Part shown: positions 1-11,933 of the stretch, piece by piece | Position numbering within the stretch: position 1 is the first letter of the stretch | Layout of the letters: every line of letters starts with the position of its first letter | NCBI GenBank assembly: GCA_965112735.1 | Contig: OZ218951.1 | Coordinates: forward strand, 4,402,001-4,466,000 | Length of the DNA stretch: 64,000 nucleotides | Direction of reading: 5' to 3' | Source of the DNA: Phaeosaccion multiseriatum | Taxonomy: Eukaryota; Ochrophyta, other classes | The notes under the pieces: model-generated | Seen by the model: the letters and a program-made list of their open reading frames with translations, nothing else | The model's database searches: none | Told to the model about the DNA's origin: nothing | Position numbers and translations under genes: made by a program

Positions 1-243
1 CAGAGAGAAAGGTGGCCTTGGAGAGAGCGTAAAACAGGTAGGAGCGGAGTTCGTGGCGGTGATTGGGTATGGGCCTCGCTGCTCTGCTCAGTCGGTGCAG
101 AGCCACGGCTGGTCGGAACGGAGGAGCATCACGGGGGTTCAAGACAGTTTCAGGGAGGAGAGAGCATGCCCACTTGGCTGGTCTGACTACCCACTTCACA
201 TGAGCGAGCAGCCGGGACAAGCAGGACCAGATGCCTCGGAGCA

Positions 244-1070
244 TCATGAGCGGTTCCCGCCCCTTTGGCTCGTCTGTGCCTCCCCCCCTCTCTCCCTCTC
301 TCCCTCCCTCCCTCCCTCCCTCCCTCCCTCCTTCCCTCTTGCCACTGAAAGTCGCCCAGCGTCACTCCCTCCCGCCTCCTCCTCTTCTGCCCTCATTATA
401 TTATGCCTACACATACCGTTGAAGTTCTGACTATGTACGACCCGCTCTATGAAGTCAGCAGAGGCGCAATACTTGTGGCCGAGCCAGCTGCTCGGCTGTG
501 GGCGGCGCTTACGAAGCTCTGCCCGTATCCGCATCGCCAACTACAGTGAAGGAGAATTGAGGACGCAGGAACGGGGTGAAAAAAGGGAGAGAAGTGCGGG
601 GGGGGGGGGGGGTAACTCAGGAGGTAAGGTTTTCCGACGCTGCCCTCGCCCACCATGTCGACCAAGCCGAGAGTGTCTATGACCATTGCATGCCACACCC
701 AAGGCCCCTCCTCCTTTGGCTGCACGTGAGGAGACGTCACTGCAATCAAGCGGCGCCCCTCTCGTCCATTCATAAACCACACACTCGGGCTCAGCCCCTC
801 CACACCTCTCTCCCACACCCCACCCAGTACGTTCTTTCCGTCTCTGATGCCCTCCGAAACACTAGCCAAACCATTTCTTCCAGGGCGAAAATTGCCGCTC
901 ACCTCCTTCTTGTTCTCGGCCACTGTGTTGGCCAGCGAATAGGCTGACTTCTGAGGGCGCAGCTTGTTCTTGCGCTTGAGCGCCAGGGGCGTGATGTATT
1001 CCCCATTATCTTCAGACGACCTCCGACGCCCTCTGGCATCGAAGGCCAACGCTGTCCCTCTTGCATACAT
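244..1070 (-). CDS. Tentative multi-exon gene, function unknown
   Basis: The first exon is the most credible part: ATG at 1070, 56 codons, ending at 903 in a good donor (GAG followed by GTGAGC). It encodes a basic peptide with no motif I recognise. Possible later exons lie near 660-720 (a segment reading PKEEGPWVWHAM) and 430-530 (a basic segment containing AELRKRRPQPSSWLGHKYC), but I could not join them in phase and no stop was fixed. The open frames between 244 and 420 on both strands are translations of a CCCT/AGGG repeat and are not evidence for coding. It lies divergent to the kinase gene starting at 1812. Only the first exon should be trusted. Confidence 0.3.
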
Positions 1071-1811
1071 GGTGCTGACTCCCTCCCCTTCTCCTCACCC
1101 CTTTCTCAAGCGACCGCAGAGCAGAAGGACCCCCACGGGTCCCTCTGCAGCGGTGCCAGAGAAAGGGGAGAGGCAACTTCTATTTCATGAGCTCTTGCAT
1201 GTGTTAATGAATTTCCTCCGCGCTGGAAGCACACTGTGTGCCATCGACTCCCTGCACTACTTGTGCTCCAACGCGTCAGCAGGTGCAAGGCCAAGCTCGC
1301 GCCTGCCAGCCCATTTCTCTCCACTCTCCCACCTCCTCCTCCGGGGCTCTGCCTCTGATCTTCTTTTCAGGTATCTACCTAGTACTTCACCGCTGTCTGT
1401 CAATTAAAGAAACTGGGCTCCTCATCATTGCTAGAACCAGTCCTTTTCCTTTAACCACTCGTATTACGGTATGTATGGTATGAGACAAAATACGGTTTCA
1501 ATCGAGCTCGACTTTTTTTGTCGAGGTCAAATTAGCGAATTACCAAAAAAGGGAAACGGCAAGAAAGAAAAAAATTGAATAGAGAAAGAAATACGTATGT
1601 GTAGCAATAGGGAAAGTGGTAGTAAGAGCAGTAGTAGCAGTAGGCCTTGATCCCAGAGGGGTAACTGAAAAGGGGCCTTGGCCCACCGGAAATCTGCAGT
1701 TTGGCTGCTGTTCTGTTGAGCCACTCTGGACTCACATATGCCCCAAATGCCCTGTGTGTAGCCAGTCACCCATGCCTGCTGCGTTGAAGAGGTCCCTCCC
1801 AACAAGCACCC
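1071..1811. promoter_or_regulatory. Divergent intergenic region, possible bidirectional promoter
   Basis: This 741-bp stretch separates the tentative minus-strand gene from the plus-strand kinase. The open frames in it look like chance or antisense products. An A-rich segment at about 1540-1600 stands out from the GC-rich surroundings. No clear TATA box or palindromic operator was seen. Confidence 0.3.
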
Positions 1812-4712
1812 ATGGAGGCTGCCTCTAGCGTGTCTAAGGCTGGAACTGGCTCGCGGAACAAAGGCTGTGCAAGTTTTGCAAAAGATGAGGGCTTGGAGGG
1901 GGGGACGGCCACCAGCAACAGTAGTAGAAGCAGTGGCGACGCCCCTTCTTTCTCGTCTTCGTTGTCTTCTTCCATCTCCCTCAGACTGTGGAAGCCGCGA
2001 CTGGTAAGATTCGTGCTCGGAGGGCGGCCGAGGGATATCAATCCTTGTTCAGGTCTTTTCTCACTCTGACGCCTCCATCCATCCAATATGTATGCACCCC
2101 CTCTCCTCCTCCACTCAGCGTCAACGTCAGCAATCATGGCAGCCACAGTCTGGTTCCATTGACAAATGTCGCGAAGAGACTACTTCAGAGGCCTTAACTG
2201 AGCTGAAGGAAAAGGGGTGGGACAGGACTGCGGGAGGCGGTTTAGGCGGTGGTGGTACATGTAGTGGGGCCGAGGCTGTCACTCCCAGGTTGCTGAGAAG
2301 GTGGACGTTTGCCACAGGTTCAATAGAAGAGACTGCGCGAGGGTCGAGAAAGGGGGTCGAAGGAAGCAGCTTACGGGCGGGTCAGGTAGTGGATGGCAGC
2401 ATACGGGTCGTCGACTTCGCCGTGCGGCACCGCCTAAAGACCCAGCTCTCGGCCTCGGACGTTTTCAGCGACAACGAGGACATCGGTCACAGCAGCAGCC
2501 GGAGCAGAAGAAGGAGGAGGAGCAGCACCAGCAGTAGCGTCGGCAGCAAGAGAAGCAGTGAGCAAGTCGTGCTGAGGACAGGCCGTCACAGCCTGCCTCT
2601 CACACCTTTCTTCTCTTCTTCAGAGGCCCTCTACAGTGACTCCAGCGATGCTGCTGCTGTCTGTGGTGACACGGATCCCTACCCTTCGCCTGCGCGGTCG
2701 CCATCTTCTGCCGTCACACCGACCGCTACAGGGGCGAGAGGTGCGCCACCCACAGCAGCCACAGAACGATTGCACAGGTCAAAGGCAAGGGCAGCAGCAG
2801 GAGCAGCAGGAGCTAAGAGAGAGGCCAAAGTAACGGGGGATGAAACGGCCGCAGTGGTGAGAGACGAGACTCCGACTTACAGTAGCAGAAATAGCAGCAG
2901 GGCCGCATTTCTTTTCAGTAGTAGCAGTAGTAGTAGCAATAGTAGCTGTAGCAACAACAGCTCTGTGCACTCACGGAAGAAGAAGAGTGCACAGGCGAGG
3001 GACGAGGAGGGGGGGAAAGATGTGGAGAGGCGACATGGGAGTACTGAGAGCAACCAAGGCCTGGACCGTGAGGATGGGCATAACGAGGGAGAGGAGGTGG
3101 TGCAAGGGGCCACACCAGCAAGCGACGACAACTGGGACTTGTCGCCGCGAGGTAGAGATGAGGGGAAGGAAGAGGATGGAGCCGGACCAGCGGGGGGCGG
3201 AGGAGCTGGGGTGGTATGGGGAGAGCAGACTACAGCAGTACGTGCAGCAGTTGGTGATATAGCAGCAGGAGGACGAGGAGGAGGGGGAAGAGCAGACTCG
3301 CCCCACACACCTTTCCGGACCCCTAGACCCTCGCATACAGTGGTGGAACACGCACCGATAGCGTCGTCGCCATCTGGGACCCTCACGACCCCAGGGGGCA
3401 AGCAGGGTCACCAGTTGGTGACACAGCAGCAGCGAAATCGGCCTAGGCCCAACAGTACCCTGGGGAGGCACGAGAGAAAGTCCCTGAGCATCAGTGACAA
3501 GCTCAAGTTCTTCGAAGCACCAACTCTCAGCCTTGGAGGAGGAGGAGGAGGAGGAGGAGGAGGAGGAGGAGGAGGGAGAAGGAGCTCCACAGCCTCCTCT
3601 ACCTCGTCACCCGCCACGCGGCACACACGCACCCCTACCGACGGCCGTGTCGTACGGAGGATATTCGTCGAAGCAGATGGAGGAGGAGCAGGAGGACGAC
3701 GAGGAGGAGATGGCGGTAGTGGTGGCGGCAGCGGCAGCAATGGCGCTGCTGGACAAAGGGAGGGAAATTACGGCAGTGGTAGTGGCAGTAGGCCGACAAG
3801 CGTCCACGGCCAGGAGGGGGGGGGCGTTTCGCCTGCTGCTTTATTGTCAATTGACGTCTCCAACCACGACCAGCAGCAGACTGAGCAGCTGCAGCAATTG
3901 GTGGTACAGCAGCAGTGCGCTGACGCTGTCCAAGAGATGCATCGAGTGTCAGGTTCTGCCCCTTCCTGGGAGAAGAAAGAGCAAGGCGATGATGGACCCG
4001 GTTGTTGTTCGACGCCTCTTGGGTCGGAGAAAGCGAAGACGACGGACGGGCGGCGGCGGAGTGGTGTCGGCAGTAGTGGCAGTGTGAGCTCTGCTACCGA
4101 CGAGAAGGGTATGAGTGTGGGGCACGAGCAGGCGGCTGAAGCTGTGGCCGTGGCTGTGGCTGTGGCTGTGCCTCCACACGGGGGGGATGGAGATGGCAAC
4201 TTATGTACTGGCACAGGCTTGGCTTTGCTGCCTCATACGGCGAGCAGCAGCAGGGAGATGAAGGATGGCCGCCCTGCCGCTGTAGTGCCAACTACTGTTG
4301 TCACTGCTGCCGCTCCAGCGGCAGCAGCAGTTGATGATATAGTAGCGCTGGCGATTGAGGTCAACAACCACGATCCCTCTGCGTTCAGTGGAGAACTCAG
4401 TCAGCTCAGTTCCGCGTCTTCGCTGGACGATGACGACTGGATCACGGTGAGGCAGGGGGGGGGGCAGGACGAGGGACGGAGGGAATGGAAGGAACGATGT
4501 GATTTAGGACTGAACCTAAGGAAAGCGAGGAAGTTACAATTTGACTTTGGAGGTCGGTAGGGCCAAGGAATCCTTCGTTGCTCTCGAATCCTCTGAAGGT
4601 CGAGTTGGTCTGCTGTGTGCATGTGAGGTGGGGCGGGCGCAATGGGAGTAGAAGGAAGCAATATCTGGGCGTTATCTCGACACCCACCCACTCCCATGCA
4701 CATCCATCCACC

Positions 4713-4743
<31 letters not shown>

Positions 4744-5042
4744 TCACGCACGCAATCACACGTACATCAACATGCGATTATTTGTCACTCACAGGTGAGC
4801 GACGACGACGACATGTGTCTGACGAGTCCTCGTCACTGCAAGACCTCGCTCTCGGCGCACCATGACAAGACGCACTGCGACGAGAGCTACGAGTTCACAC
4901 AGTCGGGGGTGAGTGCGATGGAAGTGGAATCGGAGCCCTGCCCCTCCCATCTTTGTGCTCTGCGGTGGCTGGACCCTCCTCATCGCTCCGTCCCTACCCA
5001 CCTGTTGCTGTATCACCAACTGCTGCTGTAACACTAACTTTG

Positions 5043-5082
<40 letters not shown>

Positions 5083-8000
5083 TGCTGCTACCTACTATTA
5101 CTGTGTACTCTCTCTCTCTTTCTGAATCTCTGTGTGTGTCGAATACGAAGGGCATAACGCTGAGAGGCTTTCCCTGCGAGATTCGAGAGACGGGCATAGT
5201 GCATAGCCCGATCCCTTCTTGTCCCACTCCCCACGAGGGCTTCGCGTCGAACAAACGCAGCAATAGCAGAAGCAGTGCATTCAGCAGCAGCAGTAGCAGC
5301 AGCAACATCATCAGCCGTAGCAGTCACAGTATGAGCACGAGCAGCATTTGTAGCAACGGCACCGGCACCACCAACGGCGACGATGTTTCCAGCACGAGAA
5401 AGAAGGCTCTTCTCGAAGGATGCCAACCGCAGCAGCAGCGACAGCAGTTGGTGATACAGCCTGTGTGTGTTTCTCCACCATCGCAACCCCCCTGCGAGAG
5501 TGTCCCTACCCTTACTCCTTACCGTGGCCGCCCGACCACAACCTTGCAAGGAGCAACGGCACGTGTTGGTGATGCATCAGGAGGGGAAGGAGCCGTTGCT
5601 GCTCAAGACTGCACTACGAGTCCAGTGTTGGCCAAGCCCAGGACGGCCGCCCACCCTTCTTCTTGCGCCACTTCCCCTCCTTCTTCCTGCTCTTCTCCCT
5701 CCCCTCATCGCAGACCCCTGTCAGAAAAATCCCAGCAACAGCAACAGCAGGAGGAGGAGAGTCACAGATGGCAGCAGCACCTGTCGCCACCGCCGACGCC
5801 GGAGTCCCACCACCCTCACGAGCGCAAGCTGCCCTTCAGAGAGCGCCTGGTGATGCTGTGCAAGCTCGGGCAGGGCAGCACCAGTGTGGTGTACAAGGCC
5901 TTCGATCTGCTCGAGCTTAGAATCGTCGCCGTCAAGGTCAGTGTCTGTGTGTCTCTCTCTCTGTCTGTCTGTGTGTGTGTGTGTTCTTTTTTTTCCCCTC
6001 TCTTCCTGTCTTCCTGGCTTGCTGCCGTGCTGCCCCCCCCCTCCAAACCCTAAGCTCCGCTCTCCTGCCCTTTCCCCCTGCCTCCTTAGGTGGTGCCTGT
6101 GTTCGACCGCTGCAAGCGTCGCCAAATGTTGCACGAGTTGGAAGCGATGTACGACGTCCTCTCCACCGAGGAGGAGGAGGAGGAGGGGATGGCACACACT
6201 GACGCCACAATGAGTCAAGAGACAGAGGCACCACAGGGAGGAGAGGCGAGTTTTACAAAGGCCGGCAAAGTCGGCAGCAGCAGCAACGGGAGTACTGATT
6301 CGGATGGTGGAGGTGGTACGACCCAGGGAGCCAAACGGCGCACCAGCCACGCGCTGACGAAGGCGTCTTCTTTCTCGGAGCATAAGACGACCCTGCCCAC
6401 CAATGCCCAAGGTGGGTGGGTCTGTGGGTCGGTTGGGTGGTCGGTCGGTCGGTCTGTAGGTCCTTCGATATATTCTTTTGATCCATCTGAGCGTGAATCA
6501 TGCATCAAAATCTGAACTGCTTCTCTCCGCCCTTCCTCTTTTCTCTCATGCACCCGTGCATCCACCCTTTGTCCACACCCACCCACTCTCAGGCCGGCGG
6601 TGCCTGGTGTCATTCTACGATGCCTTTGCCAACATGGCAGAGGGGAGCATGTGTCTGATGCTCGAGTACATGGATGGCGGGTCTTTGGACGACCTACCGC
6701 CAGGGGGTATCTCTTGCGAGAAGACCATTGCCAACATCGCCCGTCAGAGTCTGTTGGGGCTGCAGTACCTGCACCACTGTCGGCAGGTCAGTTGGTCAGT
6801 TCCTCTCCCCTTTACTCATCTCCTCTCCTTTGACTTTCCTTCTCTGCCCTCCTCTTCTCTCCTCTCCTTCAACTCCCTTCCCCTGCTCACTCCTCTCTTC
6901 CCCTGCCCTCCCCTGCCCTCCCCTGCCCTCCCTCCCTCTCATTCCTCCACTCTCCTCTCCTTTGAAACTCACAGATCCACCGTGATGTGAAGCCTGCCAA
7001 CATCCTCATCAACCAGCGCGGAGAGGTGAAGGTCAGCGACTTTGGCATCGCGCGGAGCTTGGACGAGATGGCTCCGAGGGAGGTGGAGACGACTGGTCAG
7101 CAGCAAGGGGCGGCGAAAGGAGCTGCAGCAGCAGCAGCAGCAGCAGCAGTTGTTGATACAGCAGCAGGACAGGAAGGTGGCGCGATGACGACGGCAAGCA
7201 CAAGAAGCACGTCAGGGGGAGAGGGGACTATACCCCAGACCGCTGTGAACGGTGGCAGCAGTGGCTCCAGCAGCTCGACCACTGGCACCAGCAACAGCAC
7301 CAGTAGGCAGCACCAGCGGCCGCAACCACAGCAGTTGGTGATACAGCCGCCGCCAGTACCACTGCCGCAGCCGCAGCACATGGAGAGGCGCCTGCGCGGC
7401 ACCAACACCTTCATCGGCACGCTGACGTACATGTCTCCGGAGCGCATCAACGGGATGGAGTACGCACAGCCCTGCGATGTGTGGAGCCTCGGCCTGACCA
7501 TCCTCGTCGCGGCAGAAGGCAAGCAGCCCATCGACACCAAGGTCAGTTAGTCACTCACTCACTCAGTCAGTCACTCTGTTGGACTATTAGCTAGTCCGTC
7601 GGTGTTTTCTGTCGAACCATCGGTCGGTCGGTCAGTGTATGTATATTTCGGTCTGTCCACGAAGGGACTCCTCACTCTTGCATGAGACACGAACGATTTC
7701 CTCATGAGCCCCCCCCCCCACCCTACGCTCGCTGCCCTGGCCGTACCCTCCTCCCTCCTCCCTCTACCTACTACCCCACTCTACCCAACCCTCTCCCCCC
7801 CTCTCCTTCTCTTCCCCTTCCCCCTGCTCTCCCTCCCCCTCCCGTATCTTGTGTCTTGCGTATGCGTGTTCGTGTGTGTGTGTGTGCGTGTTCGTGTGTG
7901 TGCGCCTCCCCTCCCCAGGGGGGCTACTGGAGCGTGCTGCACTGCATTAGAGACGACCCTCCGCCGCAGCTGCCCGCAGACAAGTGGAGTCCTGAAATAC

Positions 8001-9080
8001 GTAAGTGCTACGTAACATTGCGCTCTCTTTTCTGCCTGTCTGTCTGTCTGTCTGTCTGTCTGTCTCGCTCTCTCTCTGCACCACACGCACTCGCGCGCAC
8101 ACACACACACGAAGCCCGCTCCGGCCCCGCACCGCCGCCCCTCTCATGTTGCACCCCTCCCAACCCACCTACCCACCCCACACATGCCACCCACCGGTGC
8201 TTCCCTCCCTCACCTTCTGCCCTGGTCCTCCCGTCCCTCCCTCCCCTCCCTCCTTCACTCACTCACTCACTCCCTCCGTCCCTCCTTCCCTCACTCCACT
8301 GTCTTAGGCGACTTTGTGGCGTGTTGCTTGCGAAAGGATCCCGATAAGCGCGCCACAACCTCATCTCTTCACCAACACCCCTTCATCCAGAGCATTCAGG
8401 ACCTTGGGGCCTCGTCCTTCCCAGCTGCTCAAGACAACGCTGCGCTCTTTACTTCCAACCTCGCAGAAGTTCGAGACATTGTTAATGCCGTGGAGGCGCA
8501 CGTGAGCAGGCTGACGGAGGAAGGAGGAGGAGAAGGAGAAGAGGAAGGGGAAGAGGGCAAGAGAGAGGGTGGCGGCAGCAGCAGCGGTGCCTTCAGTAGC
8601 CTCTTTAGTGGTGATGGTGGCAACGCTGCCACTGCTGTATCACCAACTTGCTCTGCTGCGGCTGCGGCGGAGGCGGAGGCTGACCATGAAAATGGCCCCT
8701 GCGAGGAGGGGCGGAGAGGAGGAGTGGCGAATAGAGGAAGGGCTCAGGAGGCCGTTCACTGCCGCTGTTGCCTCCTCCGACGCCCCTCTCGGCAGCAAGT
8801 GATGCACCGGCTGCTGGACGAAGCGGTGTCCACGCGGAAGCTCGTGCGTTGGGCAGAGCAGATGTGCCTGCCGTATCAGACGGTGGCGGGGGTGTGTCGG
8901 GACGCGCTCAGAAGGGTGGACGGCGGAGCAGGGGAAGGAGCAGGGGAAGGGGCCGGGGTAGGAGGGGAGGGGTCGGAGGGGACAACCGCCACGACGAGCA
9001 GAGGGGTGGACAGTACCACCAGCAGCAGTTTCGTGAGCGGTGAGAGGACGAGGAGCACTCGCAGTAGGAGTAGTAGTAAT

Positions 9081-9111
<31 letters not shown>

Positions 9112-9281
9112 AGGGTAGAGACTACCGGGATGGATCTATCTCTCCATCTGCAGAGGCCGCGGTGAGGGCGCGCGGTCGGGCAGCGGCGCGCAGCGAGGCG
9201 CGTAGCAGGTCCATCTCACGCTCCGTCGGTCGCTCCTTCAGTCCCTCCAGGGCACTCTCGCCCCAGGCCCCCGTGTTCTGA
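1812..9281 (+). CDS. MAP kinase kinase-like (STE7 family) protein kinase, very large
   Basis: Nine exons join in phase: 1812-2003, 2119-4446, 4795-4908, 5151-5936, 6090-6411, 6593-6786, 6975-7541, 7919-8000 and 8308-9281, giving about 1852 aa. The first ~1100 residues are disordered (Ser, Gly, Ala, Gln runs). The kinase domain shows the P-loop [12 protein letters not shown] near residue 1115, VAVK with Lys1140, the catalytic loop HRDVKPAN (Asp1316), SDFG (Asp1334), [25 protein letters not shown], and [19 protein letters not shown] at the end. HRDVKPAN and TFxGTxxYMSPERI are typical of MAPKKs, which phosphorylate MAP kinases in the cytosol. About 110 residues are inserted between DFG and the activation Thr residues. 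The C-terminal ~300 residues are low complexity. Five copies of the dispersed TTGGTGATACAGC motif or its one-mismatch forms lie in its exons, and further perfect copies in intron 3 and exon 9. Confidence 0.87.
5007..5019 (-). repeat. Dispersed motif TTGGTGATACAGC, perfect copy
   Basis: Perfect 13-bp core in antisense orientation inside intron 3 of the MAPKK-like gene, followed on the plus strand by CTGCTGCTG and a little later by a longer CTG run. Confidence 0.85.
5448..5460 (+). repeat. Dispersed motif TTGGTGATACAGC, perfect copy
   Basis: Perfect core in exon 4 of the MAPKK-like gene, preceded by CAG repeats and read in frame as QQLVIQ. Confidence 0.85.
7335..7347 (+). repeat. Dispersed motif TTGGTGATACAGC, perfect copy
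   Basis: Perfect core in exon 7 of the MAPKK-like gene, inside the activation-segment insertion, read as QQLVIQ. A one-mismatch copy at 7150-7162, read as VVDTA, lies in the same insertion. Confidence 0.85.
8634..8646 (-). repeat. Dispersed motif TTGGTGATACAGC, perfect copy
   Basis: Perfect core in antisense orientation in exon 9 of the MAPKK-like gene. The sense strand reads AVSPT here, so the peptide differs from the QLVIQ copies. Confidence 0.85.
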
Positions 9282-9475
9282 GTGGGGGGGGGGGTAGAGG
9301 GAAGGGAGCATCCAATGGAGCCACCGTGCCCTTCCCATCTCATCCCAGCTTTTTGCGGTTTCAGCTTGTACACACACCGCGTTCCCTGCCATCCATACCC
9401 GGACAATTAATAATTGTGCTTGCTCGTACATATGTGCCCCATGTGCTTCTAATGTATGGTGTTACGCACTTTGCT

Positions 9476-10069
9476 CTAAGCGGTGTCCTCGTCACCAGTA
9501 GCAGCAGGGACAGTAGCTGCAGCTGCGTTGGCACCACTTGTTGCCGCGCTGCCCGGTGTTAGCAGCAGCTCAGCCGCCCAGGCCGCTGCTGCATCCCCCA
9601 CCTCCTCCCACTCCCCCTCCTCCAAGCCTCCGAGCCCCACTTGACCGTAGCGCACTCGGGTCAGATCCGTCACAGGGTAACCGGCATTGCTGAGCATGCG
9701 TCGCACCATCCTGTACTTTCCCTCTGCAACCACCAAGCGCACACTGTTGCCCTCGATTGCCGTTACTCGCGCTGCGTTCACAAAGAGGGCAATGGCGAGG
9801 GAGGGGGAAGTGGATGAGGTGAGAGAGAGGGGAAGAAGGGCTTCAGGTGGAAAAAGAAAGCAAGAGAGACAGTGAAAAGAGAGAGAGCGAGAAGGAAGGG
9901 TTGAGAAGGCTCTTTCCTCTCGTGCCCAGCCAAACCTGTGAATGTTCCGTCGCTCGTCTCCACACCCGCTTCCAGCCGCTTCCTCAGCGCATCCCCGGGG
10001 GGGGGCGAGTCCTCTTTGGGCTCCACAGCGGCGAGGTACTCCCGCTCGATTCCGTACTTGGGCTAAGTG

Positions 10070-10101
<32 letters not shown>

Positions 10102-10161
10102 GGAACAAAGAGACAGACAGACAGACAGACAAACAAACAAACAGACAGACAAAACAGACAA

Positions 10162-10246
<85 letters not shown>

Positions 10247-11796
10247 GAGACAGACAGACAAAACAGACAGACAGATAGGTAGCAACGCAAGCAACCATGC
10301 GTTTGCATCAAAGAATGTATTGGTGGGTACGGGGGTGGGCTCCATTCACACAGATAGACAAGTCAGGCGTGGTGATTCAGAGAGAGCAAATGCCCCATTC
10401 GCAAAGCTCAGGAAGAAGGGAATCGAGAGGAGTGGTTTCTGCTCAGGCATCCTTGCCGTCACTCCTGCCTCACCCCCCCCTGTCTCCCCTTCAAGCAAGT
10501 AAAGCATACTCCCACTCCACTCCCCTCCACTCCCCTCTGTATCCTTCAATCGCTCCTCACTCTCTTCTCTGCACCCCATCCCAACCCAACCAAACCCCAA
10601 CTCCCCCTCCTCCGCACGCGCACACCTGCAGCAGCTTGTGCGTGAGCTGCCCCGAGCTGCTGAGGAGGAGCAGGCCTTGGCTGTCCGCGTCGAGTCTACC
10701 CACGGGATGGAAGACGCGGAGGACGCTCTCAGGTAGCACGTCCTACCACGGAGGGGAGGGAAGGCCACGGGACAGAGGACCGAAAGAAAAGGGACAGAGT
10801 AGCGCAAGGTGCGTAACGCAGGGAAGGAGGGTGAGGGTGAGGGAAAGTTGGTGAGGATGAGGGTGAGGGTCGAGAAGATGGACAGCAAGCACACCCTTAG
10901 CTAATGCCCCCACGGTCACTCGTTCTATAGTCAAATGATTTGTGTGGCTTGTCGAAACTGCGCCTCTCCATTCGTGTGGCTGGCTTGCCGAGGCTGGACC
11001 TCCCCCTTCGACTGCATCACTGCTCCCCGCACTCCCGAGCACGAGCAAGCAAAAGAAACGAGCCTTGTATGTCTGTCTGTCTGCCTGCCTGCCTGCCTGT
11101 CTGCCTGCCCACCTACCCTTCCTACCTGTCTGCCTTCCTTTCTTCCAGCCTGCCTGCCTGCCCCCTCACCTTGAGATGTTCTCTGTCCCAGTCATCGCCC
11201 ATGGTGGTGATGATGCCCTTCGGCTTGTAGAAGGCCATGAGCAGAGCGTTCGGTCCCACCTCTGCATGAGGAACACAGGCAGGTGGAGGGTAGACTCATT
11301 AGTACACGCAAGTGCTCGAGAAGTTAGCTGCAGAGCGATCCGTGTCGACCTTCCCCACCGCCCCCCTAGGAGACCAAGGCTACTACTTACCCTCGCCGAG
11401 CACGGTAAAAACAGAGTCCTCTCGAAACTTCTCCGCCGGCTTCTTCACCACCCTCCCGTCTAGCATCACCCGCCCCTGTCGAATCAGCTTGTCGCACTCC
11501 TTCCGGCTGCCCAAGCCTCTGTTGGCCAGGAGTCTCTCCAAGCGAAGAGAGGCACACGGTGGGGGCGGTGAGGAGGCTGACGAGCCAGCCGAATTAGAAA
11601 TAATGGTAGCCGCAGGAGACCGGGGTCGTTTACGGACAAGTCTCTGCCGATTAAGGACACTAGTGGCCCGAGAAATGTTGCCCCTCCATCCCCCCACGAT
11701 TGAGGAGGGTCTGGCGCAGCTACTCCAGCTCCACGCGGCGGAGGGTCGGGGGAGAAGCATGAGAAGTGTCACACCCCGGCATAGGTGCGCAGGCAT
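9476..11796 (-). CDS. Pseudouridine synthase, RsuA/RluB/RluE/RluF family
   Basis: Five exons join in phase: 11796-11391, 11261-11170, 10742-10626, 10062-9936 and 9771-9476, giving 345 aa. Enzymes of this family convert a specific uridine in rRNA to pseudouridine. An S4 RNA-binding domain ([20 protein letters not shown]) lies at about residues 78-135, then [10 protein letters not shown], then the catalytic motif [13 protein letters not shown] with Asp184, and the family C-terminal segment [11 protein letters not shown]. The N-terminal ~75 residues are basic and hydroxylated and would suit an organelle presequence, though the target organelle cannot be told. Intron 3 carries about 200 bp of GACA tetranucleotide repeat. 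The gene converges on the kinase gene with under 200 bp between stop codons. Its start lies 138 bp from the ankyrin gene that begins at 11934. Confidence 0.87.
10066..10275. repeat. (GACA)n tetranucleotide microsatellite
   Basis: About 210 bp of GACA units with AAAC interruptions, entirely inside intron 3 of the pseudouridine synthase gene. The upstream end directly abuts the acceptor of exon 4 on the minus strand. Confidence 0.9.
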
Positions 11797-11933
11797 GCTG
11801 GATAATAAATTGTGCCAAATGGAGAAAAAAAAATGGGGTAAGATACACCAGTTGGTTATAGCGCGTCGACAGCTGTAATCTCGGTGATGTTGTGTGGTGG
11901 GGAAAGAGAAAGAGAAAGATTATTCTCGATACC

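Noticed and set aside
2877-3471. Overlapping minus-strand frames opposite kinase exon 2
   Set aside because: They mirror GC-rich low-complexity coding sequence, with no domain and no splice or start support.
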